Source of the DNA: Arthrobacter sp. B0490
Lineage (GTDB): Bacteria > Actinomycetota > Actinomycetes > Actinomycetales > Micrococcaceae
Assembly (NCBI RefSeq): GCF_002929355.1
Contig: NZ_PJIR01000015.1
Location: forward strand, 1-57,800
Reading direction: 5' to 3'
DNA: 57,800 nucleotides
In this document: positions 1 through 9,546 of the stretch, piece by piece
How the letters are laid out: each line of letters starts with the position of its first letter
Numbering within the stretch: position 1 is the first letter of the stretch
The notes under the pieces: generated by a model
The model's input: only the letters and a program-made list of their open reading frames with translations
Told to the model about the DNA's origin: nothing
The model's database searches: none
Program-made: the position numbers and the translations under genes

Positions 1-7
1 GAGCAGG

Positions 8-41
8 AAAGAGCCCCGCTTCGCGAGAAGCGGGGCTCTTT
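8..41. terminator. Strong hairpin, likely bidirectional terminator
   Basis: A perfect 15-bp stem (8-22 with 27-41) closes a GCGA tetraloop. The A run on one side and T run on the other (AAAGAGCC... / ...GGCTCTTT) fit an intrinsic terminator in either direction. It could end minus-strand transcripts coming from the first gene of the window or plus-strand transcripts entering from outside. Confidence 0.8.
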
Positions 42-268
42 CCGTACTGCGGCGATGCCGACGCATGCCGGCCGCGGCCATTCCCGCGCCGCCTGATCCC
101 ACGACGACATCGAACACAGCACTAACCGTGACGACGGATCACCGGTAGACCACGCCAACCCACGTTGTCCCCTACCAACGCCCGTGAACACCGCCGACCC
201 TCGAATGCACCGGGCGCTCTTAGTACTCATCGGATTTCTCTTCGAGTTGGAGCACACGGGATGCGACG

Positions 269-1234
269 TCAGCTCGCGCGGTCCCCTCGATCTCTGAAAT
301 CGAGGACGATGCGACCGCGCTTTCCGCCGGCCTCGACGGCCTCGTGCACCTGGCTGACATGTTCGACCGGAACGACGTCGGCGACGCGCGGGGTGAGAAC
401 TTCGAGTCCCGCATTCCGGGCCTTTTCGCTCAACGTTTCCGGGGCGCCGTAGGCTTCGAGGACCGACAGGGATCGGCGGGTGATTCGGGTGGTCTCCGGC
501 AGCTGCTTTGGGAGCACTTGGACGAGGATGCCTCCATCCCGAAGCGCCTCCTCGACGTCTACACCGATATTGGCGGCGTCGACGACACCGTCCACACCCT
601 CAGGGGCGATCCGTTTTACCGCCGCGACGAGGTCGTCGTCCGAGGTGATGACCGCTGCCGCCCCCAACTCTTCGAGGGTGCGCTGATCGCTCGCTCGACC
701 CTGCGCGATGACCGACATTCCCGCACGCCGCGCCAGCTGCACGACGTAACCGCCGAGAATGCCGCCGGCGCCCGTCACGAGCACGGTCTTAGACGAGTCC
801 GGTTCTAGCCGATCAATGACCATTCCCGCAGTCAGCCCATTCATTGGAATCATGCTCGCAGCTTCGAGCGAGAGCCCGTCGGGCACGGCCGCGACGTCAC
901 CGCTTGGAACAATGACGTACTCCGCCTGAGCTCCGCCCTCGGCGCGACGCGGGCTCACGATACCCATCACTTTTGCCCCCACGTCGATATTGTCCTGCGG
1001 GGCGCCCGTGATCTTGTCGACGACGCCAGCGAACTCGAGGCCAGGAATCCACGGCTGAGGGATCGACTCGAACGCCTTCGCCTGGAGCCCCGCGCGCAGC
1101 ATCACATCCGTGGGGTTAACGGGGGTGTAGTGCACACGCACCCGCACTTCGCCTTCGCCCGGTTCGGGGATGGGGAGCTCTTCCACCCGAATGTTCTCTG
1201 TTCCACCGAATTCACGTACGACTGCTGCTCTCAT
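269..1234 (-). CDS. Zinc-independent quinone oxidoreductase-like (MDR family) NAD(P)H oxidoreductase
   Basis: A 321-residue medium-chain dehydrogenase/reductase, close to the family's usual length. The N-terminal GroES-like half (about 1-120) opens with MRAAVVREFGG and has a PGLEFAGVV core. The Rossmann half carries VTGAGGILGGYVVQLAR near residues 153-169. No zinc-ligand cysteines are visible, which points to the quinone oxidoreductase / enoyl reductase branch. AAGGAG sits a few bases before the ATG, so the start is well supported. It is the last gene of the minus-strand catabolic series, 62 bp after the SnoaL-like gene. It probably reduces or oxidises a carbonyl or enone intermediate with NAD(P)H; the substrate is not visible. 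Its 3' end and downstream flank have a decayed second copy near 21.4-21.6 kb. Confidence 0.85.
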   Translation of the reverse strand: MRAAVVREFGGTENIRVEELPIPEPGEGEVRVRVHYTPVNPTDVMLRAGLQAKAFESIPQPWIPGLEFAGVVDKITGAPQDNIDVGAKVMGIVSPRRAEGGAQAEYVIVPSGDVAAVPDGLSLEAASMIPMNGLTAGMVIDRLEPDSSKTVLVTGAGGILGGYVVQLARRAGMSVIAQGRASDQRTLEELGAAAVITSDDDLVAAVKRIAPEGVDGVVDAANIGVDVEEALRDGGILVQVLPKQLPETTRITRRSLSVLEAYGAPETLSEKARNAGLEVLTPRVADVVPVEHVSQVHEAVEAGGKRGRIVLDFRDRGDRAS

Positions 1235-1296
1235 GGAGCTTCTCCTTTTGCCGCGCTGCTGCTCGGCCTCGGTTATTTTGGTCGGGTTAGCTGGGC

Positions 1297-1902
1297 TCAG
1301 CGTGTGGCTTGCGACTGGCGTAGCCGAGCTTCCTCGACGCTGAGCGGTCGGTCGTACGACGGGTCGGTTCGGTCACGCATCGGCGGCCTGGCGGACGTCG
1401 TAAACGAGCTTTCTGTCGGGTCAAAGTCCTTGCCGACGACCAGGCCGGTCAGGTTTTCGCGCCCGATACGCTCCTCGGTAGCCATCCAGTCGCGCACGAC
1501 GACCCGGGCGGCAATCGCCCAGCGACCGTTGCGCTTCTCAAAGCGGTCAATGTATCGCCCGGCGACCATCGACCACGGCTCGCCGTGGTTGTTGAGGGAG
1601 ACGAAGTGATAGTAGCTTTCGGTGTGGGCCGTCTTGCCGTCACTGTCGAGATCGCAGGTGTGGTTGAGGATTGCGTGCTGGTGGCTCGCGTGAGCTTCTC
1701 CGTGGACCGAGAACGCCCAATCGAGAAATTCGTCTACACCTCCCACGAACTGCCCATGGTCATCGATGGCGTCGTCGTGGTACGCGGATCGCGCCAGTTC
1801 GCGATCCCAGCGGTCCATGCCCCGTGCGTATCTGTAGACACAGTCGAGGATCTCCTGCCGATCGAGCAGGTACTGCACCGTATCTGATTGATTCGATTCC
1901 AT
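1297..1902 (-). CDS. SnoaL-like / NTF2-fold protein
   Basis: A 201-residue protein whose first 140 residues match the SnoaL-like NTF2 fold seen with aromatic and terpenoid catabolic genes: LLDRQEILDCVYRYARGMDR at the start, then YHDDAIDDHG, then HASHQHAILNH and RYIDRFEKRNGRWAI. Family members act as isomerases, hydratases or cyclases, or as small partners of oxygenases, so no reaction can be assigned. AAGGAG lies 6 bases before the ATG. The last 45 residues (from about VVGKDFDP) are polar and probably extended. It is immediately upstream of the quinone oxidoreductase gene and about 400 bp after the KstD-like gene, so it may have its own promoter. Confidence 0.8.
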   Translation of the reverse strand: MESNQSDTVQYLLDRQEILDCVYRYARGMDRWDRELARSAYHDDAIDDHGQFVGGVDEFLDWAFSVHGEAHASHQHAILNHTCDLDSDGKTAHTESYYHFVSLNNHGEPWSMVAGRYIDRFEKRNGRWAIAARVVVRDWMATEERIGRENLTGLVVGKDFDPTESSFTTSARPPMRDRTDPSYDRPLSVEEARLRQSQATR

Positions 1903-2302
1903 GATTTCTCCTTTGTGTCTCGTATGCGTGTCGATGAATCCGGATACGCCCGCGTCACCGCTGATGCATTACGGTCTGCGTCGCGTTTCTGGAAACCGTC
2001 GCAGCGTAGAGTCGCAGAGCTATTGACGAATGCGCCCGTGCGGGACGCGGCCGGATCGCACACGTCCACAGCGGACTTTCCTACTCCTACCGGAGCGTGA
2101 CCTGATCCGGCTCGGGAGCTTCGTTGCACTGTATGCAGAATCGCAATTATTGGGAACGCTTTTGTTCAGGGTATGCGAGTAGCTTTCGCTTACCGGTTGC
2201 CAGTAATGCATTAAGTCGTGGCCGCCAGGGCCAACCTGGCGGGGTGGATCTCGCTCCCTTGGGGATCGAAACATTCACGGCCATAGGACGACGCTCAGCG
2301 CT
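1903..2302. promoter_or_regulatory. 400-bp intergenic region with TGCATTA palindromes
   Basis: No plausible gene. The perfect palindrome TAATGCATTA lies at 2204-2213 and a near copy, TGATGCATTA, at 1962-1971. A weaker relative, ATACATGCATTCAT, lies at 4209-4222 in the next intergenic gap. These may be operators for a regulator shared by the minus-strand catabolic genes. This is an inference from repetition only. Confidence 0.3.
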
Positions 2303-4027
2303 TCATGCTTCCCGCCCAGTGTCCTGCTCGACACGATCACCGCCAGCGACGATGTCGAGCACCGCGCTGTAGGAGTTGACCATGGCCGCGCCGATCGAGG
2401 AGCCGGCGCCCGGGTAGGTGTCGCCCATGACGGAACCCGAGCTGTTGCCGCCCGCATACAACCCAGCGATCGGCTTGCCCTCGGTGGACAGCACGCGCGA
2501 TCGCTCATCGATCTTCAGACCACCCTTGGTACCGACGTCGCCGGGATACACGGCCACCGCGTAGAACGGAGCTTGGTCGATGGGGGCTAGGTTGGGATTT
2601 TTCAGAGTCGGATCGCCGTAATAGTGGCCGTAGACGCTGCTTCCCTTTCCGAAATCCTCATCAACGCCCTCTTTAGCGAACGAGCTGTACCGGCGCAACG
2701 TCTCTGCCAGTTGCTGAGCCGGCACGTTGATCTGCGCCGCCAAATCCTCCACCGTCTGTGCAACCTTCACGTATCCGCCGCTCGTCCATGACTTGGGAAA
2801 CTTAGACATCGGGAACGTGCGCAGCAGCATGTATCGCCGCTTTCCCCGATGGTCGAAGATCATCCAAGACGGGATGGCTGGCGCGATCTCTTTCGCATGT
2901 TCCACGTACATCGCGTTCGCGAACTCGGTGTACGGGGCGGACTCGTTGTAATAACGCTTTCCCTCGCCGTTCACCACCAGAGTGCTCGGGTTCGCGCGAT
3001 CGATGTGCAGAAACTGCACGCGTAGCTGACCGGTACCGTCCGCGGGCACAAGAGTGGACGGCTGACCCCAGATCTTGTCCATTAGTTCAACGGCCGCTCC
3101 CACCCCGAGCCCCGCGGCGATGCCATCGCCATCCTGTCCCTCGGGGGTCATCGTCCACTCCGCCTGCGAGGGCGACGGGTGGTACTCGTCACGCAGTTGC
3201 TGTGAGCGGCCAAAGCCTCCTGCTGCGATGATGACCGCCCGTCGGGCAACGATCGTCGACTCGACGCCGTTGCGCTGGACCTTGACTCCACTGACGCGCT
3301 TCTCGCCACCTTCATCTGAGGTCGTGAGCTCGACGACTCTCGTGGACAGATACAGCGGGATACCGGCGTCGCGCAGGGCCAAACGGAGACGACCGACAAG
3401 CGCGCGCCCCGCGGTGAGCTTCGGCTTCGAGAACTTCCCCTGGACCGTGCGATACAGCACACGGAATATGGCTCGCTTGCCGCTCCACGTGCGGGTCGCC
3501 ATGTTGAGGTCGTGGAAATCGGCGGGAGTGATTGTCAGACCCTTCAGACCCATGGTGGCGATCGAAGGAGTCATCGCCGCCAGGTCTCCCCCGAGTTCTT
3601 CGGCGTCCAGCAATTCGGGAGCGATGGCGCGTCCCTCTTTCAGGCCGCCGGGCAACTCGGGATAGTAGTCGGGGTACCCCTTCGCCCAGTGGAAACGGAA
3701 CCAGTGGCTGGCCTGCTCGAGTTCGAACAGCATTCGCCGGCCGTCTTCCAAGAAGGACTCCCGGCGTTCGGGCGATACCTGATCCCCGATCAGCGCATCA
3801 ACGTAAGTGCGCCCGAGGTCGGGTGTGTCGGACGAACCCTCACGCTTGATGATGTGGTTCGCGGGAACCCAGACGATGCCGCCCGAAACGGCGGTGGTGC
3901 CGCCGTACGTGTCTTGCGCTTCGATGACAACGCAAGAGAGTCCGCGGTTGTGCGCAGCCAGCGCAGCGGTCATCCCACCAGCCCCTGAGCCGACGATGAC
4001 GACGTCGAACTCGGCTTCGACGGTCAT
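2303..4027 (-). CDS. FAD-dependent 3-ketosteroid Delta1-dehydrogenase-like flavoprotein
   Basis: A 574-residue flavoprotein of the fumarate reductase / KstD superfamily, at normal length. The dinucleotide-binding motif VIVGSGAGGMTAALAA lies at residues 10-25 and is followed by an acidic FAD-ribose-binding residue in VVIEA. The sequence GGTTAVSGGIVWVPAN is the typical second FAD contact of KstD enzymes. The C-terminal closing motif GLYAGGNSSGSVMGDTYPGA is also present. GGAGG lies 7 bases before the ATG. Family members remove hydrogens alpha,beta to a ketone in steroids or smaller cyclic ketones. Beside an Old Yellow Enzyme and a C-C hydrolase, it is likely to set up unsaturation in a ring ketone before ring opening. 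Steroid itself is not proven as substrate, because the other steroid-ring genes (hsaC, kshAB) are absent. Confidence 0.85.
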   Translation of the reverse strand: MTVEAEFDVVIVGSGAGGMTAALAAHNRGLSCVVIEAQDTYGGTTAVSGGIVWVPANHIIKREGSSDTPDLGRTYVDALIGDQVSPERRESFLEDGRRMLFELEQASHWFRFHWAKGYPDYYPELPGGLKEGRAIAPELLDAEELGGDLAAMTPSIATMGLKGLTITPADFHDLNMATRTWSGKRAIFRVLYRTVQGKFSKPKLTAGRALVGRLRLALRDAGIPLYLSTRVVELTTSDEGGEKRVSGVKVQRNGVESTIVARRAVIIAAGGFGRSQQLRDEYHPSPSQAEWTMTPEGQDGDGIAAGLGVGAAVELMDKIWGQPSTLVPADGTGQLRVQFLHIDRANPSTLVVNGEGKRYYNESAPYTEFANAMYVEHAKEIAPAIPSWMIFDHRGKRRYMLLRTFPMSKFPKSWTSGGYVKVAQTVEDLAAQINVPAQQLAETLRRYSSFAKEGVDEDFGKGSSVYGHYYGDPTLKNPNLAPIDQAPFYAVAVYPGDVGTKGGLKIDERSRVLSTEGKPIAGLYAGGNSSGSVMGDTYPGAGSSIGAAMVNSYSAVLDIVAGGDRVEQDTGREA

Positions 4028-4257
4028 CGCTCTACCTCCACATGGGGCAAGCGCGGTGCTGAGCAGTTACTCATGGGGACTCCTCGTCGAGTTCAGTCAT
4101 TGTTCACGCATGGCGGCCGGGGAAACGGCGTCCTGCACCGCCACAAGCGGCTATCGTTTGCCCCACTCTTTACCTCTGCAAACGGGGCCTGTCAGTATTC
4201 GTACTACGATACATGCATTCATATCGAGACTGTTTTGCGCGGTAGCAGAAGGACTTC

Positions 4258-5085
4258 CTACTCGCGCAAGAAGTTGAAGAGCACTTCGTGGAAGCGCTCT
4301 GTCTGCTCGATCTGCGGGCAGTGCCCAGCGTCTTCGATGACGACCACGCGGGCCGACGGAATGGGCTCGGCCACCTCGGTCGCCCATCCGGAAGGCTTCA
4401 ACTTGTCGTACTGACCCTCGATCAGCAGTGTGGGAACCGAGATCCGTTCGTAGGCGGGAGGCGTGGCGGGCACACGATCGGGCGCCGTCGGCCGACGGAA
4501 CCGTGCGGACGCGACAGCTTCCCACGCTCCGGGCTCGAGGCTGATCTGGTGGCGGCGCTGAAGGTAGGCCGGGTTGCTGTTCCATTCCTCTTTGTGGAAC
4601 AGCGCCACGAGCAGCCGCTGCATGGCTTCGATTGAGCCGTCGTAGTCGAAGAGAGCAGTGACGTGCTCGTTGCGATCAACCTTTCCACCACCGCACACGC
4701 TCACGATTCGATTGGCGGGCAGCAAGGGCGCCTCTGATGCGGCATCGGCCAGCAGCAGGGTTCCAGCGATCGAGTTGCCGACGAAGGGTGCGTCGGTAAT
4801 CCCGAGCTCTTCGAGGAAGCGTGCGAGGTGTAGAACCATCTTGCGCACGCCGAGCACGAAGTCGTGCACCTTCGCGCTCTGGCCGTAGCCCAGCCAGTCG
4901 GGGGCGATAACGTGATAGTGCTTAGCGAGTTCCTCGAAGTTGCGTTCCCAGCCGAGCTCTGCAGACCCGCCGAACTCCCCGCCGTGCAGTAGCACAAGCG
5001 GCTCGCCCGACCCTGCTTCCAGGTAGTGGGTTTCGAGACTGTCGACGGTGATGAATCGGGAATGGACTTCAGCGGACTGGCTCAT
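4258..5085 (-). CDS. Alpha/beta hydrolase of the meta-cleavage C-C hydrolase type
   Basis: A 275-residue alpha/beta hydrolase. The oxyanion segment LLHGGEFGGSAE is near residue 32, the nucleophile elbow GNSIAG (Ser) near 104, and the catalytic His lies in DAGHCPQIEQ near 253. Length and motifs match the MhpC/BphD/HsaD group, which cleave C-C bonds in vinylogous 1,5-diketones. The start at 5085 is chosen because AAAGGAA precedes this ATG by about 7 bases; an ATG 18 codons upstream has no ribosome site. It lies between the flavin reductase and KstD-like genes on the same strand and would do the ring-opening or side-chain cleavage step. A tandem GGTGATGGAAC repeat (about 5098-5130) lies just upstream of the start. 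Confidence 0.85.
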   Translation of the reverse strand: MSQSAEVHSRFITVDSLETHYLEAGSGEPLVLLHGGEFGGSAELGWERNFEELAKHYHVIAPDWLGYGQSAKVHDFVLGVRKMVLHLARFLEELGITDAPFVGNSIAGTLLLADAASEAPLLPANRIVSVCGGGKVDRNEHVTALFDYDGSIEAMQRLLVALFHKEEWNSNPAYLQRRHQISLEPGAWEAVASARFRRPTAPDRVPATPPAYERISVPTLLIEGQYDKLKPSGWATEVAEPIPSARVVVIEDAGHCPQIEQTERFHEVLFNFLRE

Positions 5086-5167
5086 GGAGTTCCTTTCGAC
5101 GGTGATGGAACGGTGATGGAACGGTGATGGATATGGCATATGTTCAGGCGTCGGCCTAACGGCGCAC

Positions 5168-6334
5168 TCAGGCGCCGCTCAGGGAGTGCTGGGTGCGATC
5201 GAACGGCACCACCTGGTCGAGGTGGCCGGCGCGGACCTTCGCCACCCACGCGGGATCGGCGACAAGCGCGCGTCCCACGGCGACGACGTCGAACTCGCCA
5301 GCCCGGAACTGTTCGGCCAGATAATCCAGGCGGTCTTCGACGGATTCCCGGATGACTAAGGGGTTCTTTGGTGCTGCCGCTCCCGCTCCGCGGAACTCGG
5401 TCTGCACGCCAACGGATCCGACGGTAATGACTGATCTGCCGGTTAGGCGTTTGGTCCAGCCCGCCAGCGAGAGCACCGCGTCGTCGTCGGGGAACTCAGG
5501 ATGCCAGTGGCGTCGGGTGGATGCGTGGAAGGCGTCGACTCCTGCGTCGCCAAGGGGGACGAGAAGCTTTTCGAGCTCCGTGGGCGTCGTCGCGATTCGC
5601 TCCGTGTACCGGCTGGCCTTCCACTGCGAGAAGCGGAAGATGACCGCGAAGTTCTCGCCCACTGCGGAGCGCACAGCTTGCACTACCTCGAGCGGCATCT
5701 GCACACGCGTTCCGTAGCGTCCGTCTCGGGTGTTCGTGCGCTTCCACAGGAATTCGTCGAGGAGATAGCCGTGCGCCCCATGCAGCTCCACTCCGTCGAA
5801 GCCGATCCGCTGTGCTAGCGCCGCGGCATCGGCGAAGCTGGTAATGACCTGGTCGATCTGCTGAGTTGTCATCGGCTCACCAAGGGGGCCCGCATCGAGA
5901 TCGAGGCCCGATGGAGACAGGGCCGGAACGCCGGGGTTCAGAGGGGGTGAGGCGCCACGAAGCGCTCCGACATGCCAAAGCTGCGGGACGATGCTTCCAC
6001 CTGCGTCGTGGACGGCATTTACGACGCCGCGCCAGCCGTCCGCCGCGTGCTCCGTGAGTCGGGGCACATCGGCGCGGGGACCAGACGCGGCTTCGTCGTC
6101 GATGTATGCACCCTCGGTGATGATGAGGGCCGCGCCGCCCTCCACACGCATCCGGTAGTGCTCGGCGTTCTCGCTCGTTGGGATGCCGCCGGGCGACATC
6201 TCACGAGTCATCGGTGCCATCGCAAAGCGATTGCGAAGGCTCAGCGACTTCAGATTGAAGGGCGAGAAGAGCGGCGTGAGTGAATCTGTCACAGCGACGA
6301 GCCAATCATGGGTCTTCCCACTTTCAAGAGGCAT
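5168..6334 (-). CDS. NADH:flavin oxidoreductase, Old Yellow Enzyme family
   Basis: An FMN-dependent TIM-barrel ene-reductase. It has LFSPFNLKSLSLRNRFAMAP at the N terminus, ELHGAHGYLLDEFLW in the middle (substrate-binding HxxH region) and an FMN-phosphate site near VAVGRALVADPAWVAKV. From the ATG at 6334 it has 388 residues, which suits the family; the frame stays open to 6415. A GTG 14 codons further in is another possible start, so the exact N terminus is uncertain. The reaction is expected to be reduction of an activated C=C bond in an enone, using NAD(P)H. It is 82 bp upstream of the C-C hydrolase gene and probably co-transcribed. The enone it reduces could be the product of the KstD-like enzyme or the growth substrate itself. 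Confidence 0.85.
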   Translation of the reverse strand: MPLESGKTHDWLVAVTDSLTPLFSPFNLKSLSLRNRFAMAPMTREMSPGGIPTSENAEHYRMRVEGGAALIITEGAYIDDEAASGPRADVPRLTEHAADGWRGVVNAVHDAGGSIVPQLWHVGALRGASPPLNPGVPALSPSGLDLDAGPLGEPMTTQQIDQVITSFADAAALAQRIGFDGVELHGAHGYLLDEFLWKRTNTRDGRYGTRVQMPLEVVQAVRSAVGENFAVIFRFSQWKASRYTERIATTPTELEKLLVPLGDAGVDAFHASTRRHWHPEFPDDDAVLSLAGWTKRLTGRSVITVGSVGVQTEFRGAGAAAPKNPLVIRESVEDRLDYLAEQFRAGEFDVVAVGRALVADPAWVAKVRAGHLDQVVPFDRTQHSLSGA

Positions 6335-6415
6335 TACGACTGCGGGCCGATTACTCCCGCGTCGGGGTGGATCACGAAAAATCCGGTCGTAGCACCTCGC
6401 AACCGGCCACGGCAT

Positions 6416-7072
6416 AGCACGAAAGTATCATCACCGGAACGCTACGCACGATATCCGAGCGTTGGAGCATCCACAGCTTCGCGGAAGCCATGACCAAAGG
6501 GTATGCCGCTGGTTTCTGGAGGCGGCGTAACGAGTCAATTTAGGCGCGGTTTCCTGCCGTATTGGCGCACTGACCCTAGGTGCGTCCTCAGTGTTCGCCC
6601 ACGATAGGCGCGATGGAACGGTCGCCGTTCCCGAAGGATCAGTACTATCCCGTCCACGAAGGCATCGATCCCGTCCTCACAGACGTTGATTAACGCCACC
6701 CCATGCCCTTTCGACGGCGCCTGCCTCAAACCGTTCCTGGATGCGATCGGCGGTCTTCTCTGCAGTAGACACTGGTGTCGGTGGTAATCGATGACAGCAT
6801 GCGCCAAACGTCGTCGGACAGCCCGCCCCCACCGCTCCATTTCCGGTGACTACAGGGCACGCGTAATTGTGGACCGATGATGGCATTGGTGCAGCGCCCC
6901 GCGACCTTCCTTCCGTAGGTATCACCGCCGGCCTGAAAGATCACGGGCTGACCCTGCTCCGAAGAAGCCAAGGGCCAAGCCCCCGCGGAGAAACATGGCG
7001 GCCCGGGAGCTTGACGGTGCGAATCTGGCGTTCAGTTGGGTGCCCGGCGCGGCAATATTGGACGAGCGATCG
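6416..7072. other. 650-bp region without a recognisable gene
   Basis: Several overlapping open frames of 80-100 codons exist on the minus strand between 6535 and 6971, but none has a ribosome site together with a sequence I recognise. Switching of sense between frames suggests a decayed gene. It interrupts the otherwise tight minus-strand series between the MFS transporter and the flavin oxidoreductase, so a deleted or degraded gene is plausible. Confidence 0.35.
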
Positions 7073-8332
7073 TCAGTTACCCCGAGGACTCTCCTGCACG
7101 CGGGTTGGGTGGGCTGAAGATTTCGAACCATCGCCGGGTCCGCGGCGGCGGGGAAAGCTATGGCGCCGTGCGACGAGGACGATCACGAGTACGGGCACGA
7201 GAAGAGCGAACGTCGTGAAAGGCAGCGCGGCAGCACCTATCCCTGCGAGAACAGCGCCACCAATCGCCCCACCCGTCGCGATTCCGACGTTCCAGGCAGT
7301 CACGAGGATGGACTGAGCCGTGTCGACCGCGCTGCGTGCGGCGTTTGCCAGAGCGGTCTGCGGAACAGCGCTCCCGCCGGCGCCGAACCCAAGCCCCCAT
7401 GCCCCTGCACTGACGAAAACGAGCGCGGGCGCACGCGACAGGATCCCCAGCACAAGCATGCTGCTCGCGAACAGAATTACACTCACGATCATGACGGTGC
7501 GAAGGTGCCGGTCGATGACTACCCCGGCGACCCAGAGGCCGATGAGCGCGCAAACTCCGAAGGTGAGCAAGAATGCCCCGATAAACTTGGACATATTGAG
7601 TGAAGCGAGGAACGGAGCCGCGTAGGTGTAGAGGACGTTGTGCCCGACGACGAAGAACACGGACGCTGCGATGATCCCAGCGACCCCGGGCAGCCGAGCG
7701 GCTTTCAGTACCGGCACGCGTTCACCCCTCGGCTGTCCGGGGAAATCGGGCACACCGATGAATACCCACACGAGGGTAGCTGCTGTGCACCCGGCCAGAA
7801 TGACGAACATCAGACGCCAGCCCACCATATCCGCGACGAAGGCCCCCAGTGGTGTGCCGATGGCAAGTGCGATGGGCGGCCCTGACAGCGCTATCGTTAG
7901 ACCTTGCCCGCGGCGCTCCTGCGGCGTAAGCCGGCTGGCATAACCGGCCAGGATCCCCCATAGGACCCCGGCAAAGATGCCCGCGACAAATCGGGCGGCG
8001 AGCGTCACGACGAACCATGGTGAGGCGGCGACGATGAGCATTGTCACGACGAAGCCGAGGAGGGCGGTTGTGAGCAGGCGACGGCGGGGCCATCCCGCCG
8101 TGGCGCTGATGATCGGGATTGCGCCGGCAATCGAACCGATGGCATATACGGTAACCATTTGCCCTGCAAGGCTCTCCGACACGCCGAGGGATTCGCTCAT
8201 CACCGGCAGAATTCCTGCGGGCATAGTCTCCCACGCTACGGTGATGAAGCCTGCCGCCGCGAGTGCCAATAGGCTCCCCCACGGCAGCGCCCCGGAGTCG
8301 GACCGAGATACGCGCGCGGCGATCCGGCTCAT
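7073..8332 (-). CDS. MFS transporter, AraJ/DHA1 drug-sugar antiporter type
   Basis: A 419-residue integral membrane protein with about 12 hydrophobic segments. The first is LLALAAAGFITVAWETMPAG, followed by the loop 2-3 motif GWPRRRLL. It belongs to the DHA1-like major facilitator branch (AraJ, YdhP relatives). The ending ARRHSFPRRRGPGDGSKSS is cytoplasmic and basic. It starts 31 bp after the thioesterase gene on the same strand, so it is probably translated from the same message; no clear ribosome site is seen. In this cluster it may import the growth substrate or export a toxic intermediate. The sequence does not decide between these. Confidence 0.85.
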   Translation of the reverse strand: MSRIAARVSRSDSGALPWGSLLALAAAGFITVAWETMPAGILPVMSESLGVSESLAGQMVTVYAIGSIAGAIPIISATAGWPRRRLLTTALLGFVVTMLIVAASPWFVVTLAARFVAGIFAGVLWGILAGYASRLTPQERRGQGLTIALSGPPIALAIGTPLGAFVADMVGWRLMFVILAGCTAATLVWVFIGVPDFPGQPRGERVPVLKAARLPGVAGIIAASVFFVVGHNVLYTYAAPFLASLNMSKFIGAFLLTFGVCALIGLWVAGVVIDRHLRTVMIVSVILFASSMLVLGILSRAPALVFVSAGAWGLGFGAGGSAVPQTALANAARSAVDTAQSILVTAWNVGIATGGAIGGAVLAGIGAAALPFTTFALLVPVLVIVLVARRHSFPRRRGPGDGSKSSAHPTRVQESPRGN

Positions 8333-8363
8333 AGTTGTGCCGCTATTTCGGCTTCGGCAGTCA

Positions 8364-9335
8364 TCAGTGCGTCACGCTGGCCGGAAGAGCGGGCATGGTC
8401 TGACGTAGTCGTACAAGCTCCTCCGCGTGTTCGCTGAGCCGCCGATCTTCGGTGCTGGAGAGCGGGAGCGGTTCCACGTTCGCCGCGGTTTCGGTGGGAA
8501 GGACGTCTACGAAGACCGTCATGGAGCGTGTCGTGATTGTCAGAGGCTGGCCAGGCGCGCCGGAACTGACCGATACGGAGATGTGCATGCTGCGCGTTGT
8601 GGTGTGGATCAGGCGGGCGCGCACCTCCACAATGTGTCCGATGACGATCGGGGCGTAGAACTGGATACCGCCCGAGTACACCGCCACTGCCCGTGCGGAA
8701 GACCATGATGCTGCGCAGGCGTATGCAGCTTCATCGATCCATCGCATCACTGTCCCCCCGTGTGCTTTGCCGCCCCAGTTGGCGTCGGCCGGAGCGGCGA
8801 GGAATCGGAAGACGGTCTGAGGCGTCGTGCCGGCGTTGGAGTACTCCTGTGCCGCCATCGCCCGCTGAATTGCTCGGCGCGGTTCAATGCGATCAGCGAC
8901 GAGCTGTTGCAGCTCGCTATCCGTTGCCGACGAGGGAGTCCATGGTTGCACCGCGATCGGACTGCCGTCTTCGTCGACGGCGACGAAGACGAGCATGCAG
9001 TGCATGGCGGATGAATAATCACGGTCCCGCACATCGCTGGCCTCCACTGTGACCAGCAGATGCATACTTGTTCGGCCGGTGTAGACGATGCGGGCATGCA
9101 CCTGCACAAGTGCACCTGGCCGGATGGAACGCGTGAAGTGGACATTGCCTACATATGCGGTGACGCAGTAGGTCCGCGCCCATCCGACGGCGCACGCGTA
9201 GGCGGCTTTGTCGATCCACTCGAGCACTCGACCTGCCGGCACCGAATCGCCGTGCGCTGTCACGTCAGCTGGTGCCGCGAGAAATCGCAGAGTGATGCGA
9301 TCGCTCGGCTCGTGGCCATTCTCTGAGGTGAACAT
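8364..9335 (-). CDS. Double-hotdog acyl-CoA thioesterase (ACOT/BACH type)
   Basis: A 323-residue protein with two hotdog domains in tandem. The first is about 12-150 (LRFLAAPADVTAHGDSVPAG, AAYACAVGWAR) and the second about 175-315 (FRFLAAPADANWGGKAHGGT, DEAAYACAASW). This architecture is typical of acyl-CoA hydrolases that release a free acid and CoA. The start at 9335 is preceded by GGAGG; the frame is open for 100 codons upstream, but that stretch is not protein-like. Presence beside a 2-oxoacid dehydrogenase suggests it hydrolyses an acyl-CoA made by the pathway, perhaps to recover CoA or relieve a dead end. The two repeats differ at the active loop (DSVPAGR against KAHGGT), so one site may be inactive. 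Confidence 0.85.
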   Translation of the reverse strand: MFTSENGHEPSDRITLRFLAAPADVTAHGDSVPAGRVLEWIDKAAYACAVGWARTYCVTAYVGNVHFTRSIRPGALVQVHARIVYTGRTSMHLLVTVEASDVRDRDYSSAMHCMLVFVAVDEDGSPIAVQPWTPSSATDSELQQLVADRIEPRRAIQRAMAAQEYSNAGTTPQTVFRFLAAPADANWGGKAHGGTVMRWIDEAAYACAASWSSARAVAVYSGGIQFYAPIVIGHIVEVRARLIHTTTRSMHISVSVSSGAPGQPLTITTRSMTVFVDVLPTETAANVEPLPLSSTEDRRLSEHAEELVRLRQTMPALPASVTH

Positions 9336-9447
9336 GGGCCTCCGTTGATCAGAGCGGGGCTTCAACCCCCGCCGTATTTGAGCGCAGCAATTGCAGAAAG
9401 GTGAGCTCGATCCGTGCTTGTCGCAGAGGATGTGCCTGGTACGGCGC

Positions 9448-9484
9448 GGTCCGTCCCCTCCCGCCGAGGCGGAGGGGAACGGAC
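9448..9484 (-). terminator. GC-rich hairpin after the binding-protein gene
   Basis: GGTCCGTCCCCTCC pairs with GGAGGGGAACGGACC with one mismatch, about 60 bp past the stop of the substrate-binding protein gene. There is no T run, so termination may be partial. It lies between two genes on the same strand and could let the binding protein be expressed at a different level from the downstream genes. Confidence 0.45.
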
Positions 9485-9546
9485 CGGGCTGAGCGGCGGG
9501 GCAGTCGCACCGATCCCTGTGGTGGGGTTTGGCCGAACAGCACGGG

